A DNA stretch of 64,000 nucleotides from Portulaca oleracea (taxonomy: Eukaryota > Streptophyta > Magnoliopsida > Caryophyllales > Portulacaceae), in contig CM055891.1 in the NCBI GenBank assembly GCA_029582165.1, positions 32,404,832 to 32,468,831 of the forward strand, given 5' to 3'. Under the pieces are notes generated by a model. That model was not told the DNA's origin, did no database searches, and saw only the letters and a program-made list of their open reading frames with translations. Position 1 is the first letter of the stretch, and the number at the start of each line of letters is the position of its first letter. This document shows positions 58,945-64,000 of this stretch, piece after piece. Made by a program: the position numbers and the translations under genes.

Positions 58945-59250
58945 AGTGAGAAGCAAACAGAACAAGACTTACTTGCTGACTTTGAGAATTCCATCCGTGA
59001 GGCTTCGAAGGGTAAAGCCAGGGGTAAGAGAATGCAGAACATATTAATGAAAGCTAAGTGGCAGCGTGTCAGAGAAGCAACTTCAAGTGTTGTTCAGGGC
59101 CATAAAGATGATCAGAAAATTAGGATGGCCCGACGAGCGAAGAGTTTGGAAGCTGACAGTCTTGATGACATCGATACTAAGATAGATCGTTTAGCTGGGA
59201 CTATTGGCGATGATATTAACGTGCGATTCCCCGATGATTCACTAAACTGA
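58945..59250 (+). pseudogene. Fragment of an unidentified coding sequence (copy B)
   Basis: About 101 codons are open to a stop at 59250. They read KSEKQTEQDLLADFENSIRE, SKGKARGKRMQNILMKAKW, REATSSVVQGHKDDQKIR, MARRAKSLEADSLDDIDTKI and VRFPDDSLN. It is homologous to 28710-29035 on the other strand. A stop just upstream (near 58942) and no visible start region suggest a truncated 3' portion. It lies about 85 bp after the Cassandra-like LTR; whether the two are linked is unknown. Family not recognised. Confidence 0.5.
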
Positions 59251-59500
59251 TGTTTTGATCTTTTAGCAGCGTGGTTTGAATTGTCTCAATCTTGGCAGTA
59301 GTGGGCTTGATCGTCCTTTTGTATTTTTAAATTAGCAATGTTTGGTTGTAATTTTCTTTTAGCGGTAGTTATTGGTCGCTTTTTGGGGTTCTTTGTGATT
59401 TATTATAAAAGCTCCTCACTCGTTAGCTCAGCTCCAAACATCACAAGTAAACGAACTGATACAATCATGCGCAAAGCTAGAAGAAAAAACATCACAAGAC

Positions 59501-59659
59501 TTATTTGAATAATGCTTGTTCAGGCTTAAGGTCTCTGTAATCTTTCTCTTGTTTATGTTGTTTGGTAGATTGTGGAAAAACCTTGAAAAGGAAACTATCA
59601 TCCACTTGGAACATAAAAAGCTCGCATGCTTCCCCTTCAACTTCTCTGACCTTGATTTT
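59501..59659 (-). pseudogene. Possible terminal exon or gene fragment, unidentified
   Basis: After an acceptor-like TTTAG at 59660, 52 clean codons on the minus strand read KIKVREVEGEACELFMFQVD, DSFLFKVFPQSTKQHKQEKD, YRDLKPEQALFK and stop. The composition is that of a real protein and the frame starts exactly at the acceptor in phase 0. No upstream exon was found; the next 250 bp hold a MITE. I do not recognise the family. Confidence 0.3.
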
Positions 59660-59695
59660 CTAAACTTTAAAATTTTGGATGCCCAAACAAAATGA

Positions 59696-59938
59696 GGCCC
59701 TGTTGTTTTATACGGTACCGCTGCGGTACGGTTGTGGTATAGTGAAATGGGGTGAGTTGTGGTAAATTGTGGTGGAAGTTGTGGTAGGTGAGGTAGGTGA
59801 ATAGAGAGAATGTAAAAAATAGAGTAGAAAAGTGAGAAGAGAGAAAATTAATAATTTGTGGTAAAGTGTGGTGGAACGTGGTAGAATATTGAGTAGTACA
59901 GTATCGCGCGGTACGATACCGTATAAAAAAACAGGGTC
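59696..59938. mobile_element. PIF/Harbinger-type MITE, family H
   Basis: The ends GGCCCTGTTGTTTTATACGG and the inverted ACCGTATAAAAAAACAGGGTC are good complements. The flanking trinucleotides (TGA/AGA) are not a clean duplication. The interior is typical GTGGTG sequence. Confidence 0.7.
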
Positions 59939-59939
59939 A

Positions 59940-60824
59940 GAGAACAGGAAAAGCCTCGGTCTTTTCCTTAATTAGAGTTTTGACCCCCCCCCCCCCTCCT
60001 TTCATCGATGGGTACTTATTTTCTTAGATCCAAGGACTATCCAAATCCAAAAAGAATCTCTAAAGTCTAAGCTACAGGAAAAAAAAACTCTAAACTACCA
60101 AATGATAATGACAATTTAACAAAACTAATAAAGAATAGAGGGTTGGTTGGGATTTTGTACTTCTCTGCATTATTATAGATAAATAAACTTTAAAATGAGA
60201 TCTTATCTATTTGACTCATCGCATCTCAACTGAATTTTATCATGTAATAGAATAATTTAAATAAATTAATATCTATATTTTATCATCAGATTTTTTTTTC
60301 CTAATGTTGAAATTTATCATGGGATAAAATCCTATTAATAATCGATATTTTATTTTTGAACCTCTTTAAAAGACAAACAAAGAAAAACTTCTTTTGCTAG
60401 CCAGTTTAAGACACACAACCAAGTAGAAAGCATGTAATTAATCAAACAAATTATCTTATACATATACTATAAATATATGTACATCATCGATATAATTATA
60501 TATATCGTCTTACAAAGATCTTCTATTACAACAAGATTTAAATCAAAAACCCCTTAAAAATTAAAGCCGATTGGAAAAAGCCTGCACAACTACAATGCCG
60601 ACATCACAGAAAAAACACAAGCGTTATAAAAGAGATGCAAGCATGTAAACAAGCAATGGTAGATCGATGCCATTATCCTCTAAGTTTCAAGGGAAGAGAA
60701 CTCTTGATGACTCTTAATTTCATATTAAGTAGACTATAATAACCATCTTTTTTTTTATAGTTTAATTAGTAGATTTTAATCACATACGAATAGTTTTTTT
60801 TTAATATAAGACATACATATATTT
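59940..60824. other. Intergenic DNA 3' of the PYL gene
   Basis: A C homopolymer (about 59985-59997) and AT-rich sequence. The part nearest 60825 is presumably the PYL 3' UTR. No gene is seen. Confidence 0.4.
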
Positions 60825-62676
60825 TTATGCATTGGCCATCCTTTCTGAGACATCAGCTAAAGATTTAAGGTTGCAATTGATTAGGGCTTGAACAAAGCAA
60901 CATGTCTCCTCTTTTGTGTTTCCTTCAGGAACATCTACTACAAATGATTCAATTACTAATGTCCCTTGCCTCCCATCAATCATCTCTGGATGAACTGTGA
61001 CTATCGATGAGTAATTCTGCAAAATTGAACACATCACGAGTTAGAGTAGAATTACTGTTAATTAGTAGAAAAGTGTAACTCTAACAATAAAATATTTTCT
61101 TTATTTACATGAATCAAGCTTAAAATCTTAGCTTAGATTATTAACATATAGTTCGTGTTATTCTTCTAGGCTCGTTTTTACGTGTAAGGTTGAGTAGTGT
61201 AAATTTATTTAGCTTCCATGCTTAACTAAATTTCTCCAAACTTTATGTACTTGCTCAATTTTACCTAAAAGTAGCTAATTAACCTTTACATATTTATCCA
61301 AGTTATTCACACCTATTTAGGCTCTGTGCTTTTATGTACTCTTTAATTTTCACCACACTACACCACAATCGTTATCAATATATCTCTTCATTTTTCTCTC
61401 TTCTGACTTTTCTCTTCTATTTTTCACATTCTCTTTCCTGACTTACTCCACCTACCATAACTCGCTACATTTTTTCAAATTCCACTACATCACCATTACC
61501 ACCCAGCACCAACCAACCGTATAAAAGAATAAACCTTACTTAACTTTGCCCATAAAAAGACAAACAAAGTGAAATGTGAATATGGTGATGTTGTCACTTC
61601 ACAAAAGGGAGGACCATCCAACCATATTGTGTTATTAGGCAAAGTGAAATGAACCTGTCAATTTGGTCTATTACTGGCCAACTGTCTTCATTACTCAACC
61701 AATTTGACTACACAAATGGAGAAAATGAATTCACTCTTTCCAATTAAGAGTCAAGTTTATTTAGGAATAGTGCTTATAATTGGCATTTTTAGACTTCCAT
61801 CTTTTCTTTTTCTTTTTTTTTTGGATAAGAATATGCCCATTTGGTAGGCTTTAATGAATGTATGAAAGATGCTATAACTTTCCACTTTAATACATTCATA
61901 TTTTAGGTCTTTTTTGAGATCCATATTTTGGGTCTTATATATCAATTAGATAAGGGCCATGTTTTGAGTAAGGCTAACTTTATTTTGGGTCATTAGGGTG
62001 TAAAGATAAATAAAAATTGGGCAAGCGTTATGAGGTGAGATGGTATTTAGGGTGGGTAAAATTTATGGGCAAAAAATAGTTGGGTAAAAGTTAAATTTTG
62101 GTAATTTTTGGTAACTTTTGATAAATTTTGATAACTTTTGACAAATTTACTTTTTTGTTTTTTAACTTTGGTAAATTTTGCTAAATTTTGCTAAATTTAG
62201 GTGAAAATTGATAAATTCTGGTAAATTGAATTTACCCATAAATTTGACAGGCTAGGAAGGTAAGATAAGTTGGTCACAACATTTAAATATATGAATTTTC
62301 TGAATATATATTTGAAGACTTTCAATAAGATATTTTGAATAAGACAAGTCACATCAACCGCATTACTTATTAAAATATATAATTTTTTAAATATATTGAT
62401 GTAAGGGAACTAAGGTAGTTGGAGTACAATTAATTAAGGAAGGAAAGATAGTACTCATACCCGAAGGCGATGATCACCATCCACAATTCTGATGCCTAGA
62501 ATATGCTCATCATCGTCAAGAACCTCTAGCCTCTCAGTGCTGGTTGTGGCTGGAAGCCCTGATTTAACATTCACTTCTCGAACACTTCCAATCTTAAGTT
62601 CTCCATTCACTATGCACCTGCTCACAAATGGCTTGTATTTTTGAGGTTGATCGAATCTTCGAACCAACGACCAAAC
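60825..62676 (-). CDS. PYL/RCAR abscisic-acid receptor, last two exons (5' part beyond the window)
   Basis: Exons (complement) 62461-62676 and 60825-61016 encode 135 residues in phase 0. They start [20 protein letters not shown] after an acceptor (TTTAG). PYR/PYL/RCAR proteins are soluble START-fold receptors that bind abscisic acid and then inhibit clade A PP2C phosphatases. The gate loop SGLPA and latch HRL (in DGDHRLR, at the exon end) are intact, and the C-terminal helix contains [20 protein letters not shown]. The intron positions and sequence fit the PYL7-PYL10 subfamily, whose members have introns. The missing first exon would encode about 45-55 residues ending near the conserved HIxAPV segment. 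No such sequence is visible on the minus strand up to 64000, so intron 1 exceeds 1.3 kb. Intron 2 holds two MITE-type elements. Confidence 0.93.
61320..61535. mobile_element. PIF/Harbinger-type MITE, family H, in the PYL intron, with TTA duplication
   Basis: The ends are GGCTCTGTGCTTTTATG and the inverted CCGTATAAAAGAATAAACC. TTA at 61317-61319 and 61536-61538. Confidence 0.7.
62045..62245. mobile_element. Small MITE-like repeat, TTTACCAAAATTTA family (copy 3), in the PYL intron
   Basis: It opens with GGGTAAAATTTATGGGC, continues with tandem TTTGGTAATTTTTGGTAA words, and closes with TTGAATTTACCCATAAATTT. Confidence 0.5.
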
Positions 62677-64000
62677 CTAAACCAATAAAAAAGAGTGGGT
62701 TTCGTCATTTACAAGCACGATATTGTCTTATTTAAGTCTTACGTATATATAGGAGAAAACAAAGAATACATAATTTTTAAAGAAATCATGCTGTATATTT
62801 TGTAAATTTTGCAAGCCCATTAACTATTGGTGGAGGCTAGGGGGCAAAATCCAAAAATGGGGTTTTCAAGTAAATGTTATCGACTTTGGGTTACCACTGT
62901 AAAGTTTATTTTTAAACACCAAAACTAATTTAAAACTAAAAACATGAATGGATACCCAATAATTTCTTATCCAAAAACACCATATCAAATAAGTCATTCG
63001 AGTTTAACATATATTACATAAGTCAATATGAATTTACAATGCTGAAATTTATCTTTCCTTTTTCTTTGTATATACTCCTTTAAAGAAAGTCCATAAATTA
63101 TCGTAATCCAACTCACATAAAAATTAGAATCCTGAAGAGTTTAGTAAAAAAGTAGCCTACCATACACAAGTGGTAAAATTCAGTTTCAATGCAAAACTTT
63201 TGACTAGTCAATTACTTCAGTGAAAAATTTAAAAATCCAAAACTTTTGGAATTAGGCTATGTACTTGTGTACTTGAGTGGTGAAACAATCTGGCAAAAAA
63301 AAATAAAAAAAGAAAGAAACAGAGAAATATGACATTTTAAGAAATATTTTCTTTATAGAAGTCTGCAGCTCTTAAAAGAAAACATGGCAGAATTACCCAG
63401 ACAATACCAGAAAGAACAGCCAACATAATGGGAAAAAAATCAACCTTGGACTTAAAAATTTCCACAAACACAAAAATAAAATATATGAGAAAATAACCCA
63501 AAAAAGCAGAAAACAATTGGAAAAACAAAGAATGAAAGATTAAAAAAAGCATAATTTATAATGGGTTTCTTTTTCCTCACTAATCTCTTCACTTTTTAGA
63601 GCATTCATTTAAAGAAAAATGTAAGATTATACTCATTAAACAAACTTCAGAAAAGATTTCAGCTAATTCAACTAATAAGTTCATGCACTTAAAAAAAACA
63701 ATAAAGTTCATTAAAATTCCTTCACAAATTCGTTGGCATATTTAGAGCAATCAAAATTCAAAACAAACCTACAAACTATACACATCATTTAACAAATCCC
63801 ATATATTATTTTATGTTTGAAGTATTTTCTCCTTCCTCGTTAATTTCCTCATACTTGCAAACCATTTATGTGCTACAATTTTAAGGTCTAAATTTACTGG
63901 TACTTGCCGAAAAATACTCAAATTATTCTTGGACTGATCACAGTGTAACGATCCATCCGCTTCTATATACATAGAGGTCAGTTTTAATTTAATTATCCTA
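62677..64000. other. Presumed first intron of the PYL gene, no exon visible
   Basis: The stretch is AT-rich and low in complexity. I looked for the conserved PYL exon 1 end on the minus strand and did not find it. Confidence 0.5.

Noticed and set aside
62677..64000. PYL as a complete single-exon gene
   Set aside because: An acceptor site precedes VWSLVRRF and the usual N-terminal segment is absent, so a first exon outside the window is required.

Overview
This is plant nuclear DNA, from a core eudicot as far as the genes show; the species is not determined. The genes have many short GT-AG introns, the intergenic DNA is very AT-rich, and small non-autonomous transposons are dense.

Six protein-coding genes can be read with exon-level confidence. 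In order they are: a group III WRKY transcription factor (minus, 7.8-12.3 kb); a two-unit polyubiquitin gene with a leader intron (minus, 30.5-32.7 kb); CULLIN1, complete in 19 coding exons (minus, 35.4-42.6 kb); the thylakoid rhodanese-like protein TROL/STR4 (minus, 47.9-51.5 kb); an intronless DYW-class PPR protein (plus, 52.4-55.3 kb); and the last two exons of a PYL/RCAR abscisic-acid receptor (minus, 60.8-62.7 kb) whose first exon lies beyond the right edge. A broken, internally duplicated J-domain gene sits at 45.8-46.5 kb. Two decayed copies of one unidentified coding sequence lie at 28.7-29.0 kb and 58.9-59.25 kb.

The spaces between genes (1-7.7, 12.5-28.7, 33-35, 43.3-45.7 and 55.8-60.8 kb) are a graveyard of small elements, often nested. 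They include Stowaway-type MITEs with TA duplications, a PIF/Harbinger-type MITE family with TTA/TAA duplications, foldback elements with long arms, tRNA-derived SINEs, a complete 285-bp TRIM retrotransposon with a perfect 5-bp duplication, a solo LTR with an internal 5S-rRNA-like domain (Cassandra-like), and a plastid trnK-UUU fragment.

The genes do not form one pathway. Two themes recur: ubiquitin signalling (ubiquitin itself and the SCF scaffold CUL1) and stress or hormone response (WRKY, PYL). TROL and the PPR protein are divergently oriented neighbours with about 0.95 kb between their start codons. As I recall, their closest Arabidopsis relatives are also near-neighbours (At4g01050 and At4g01030), which suggests conserved microsynteny. 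No novel multi-gene system is visible. The most notable items are the variant ubiquitin residues, the triplicated PPR 3' end, the TRIM and Cassandra-like elements with intact target duplications, and the repeated unknown coding fragment.
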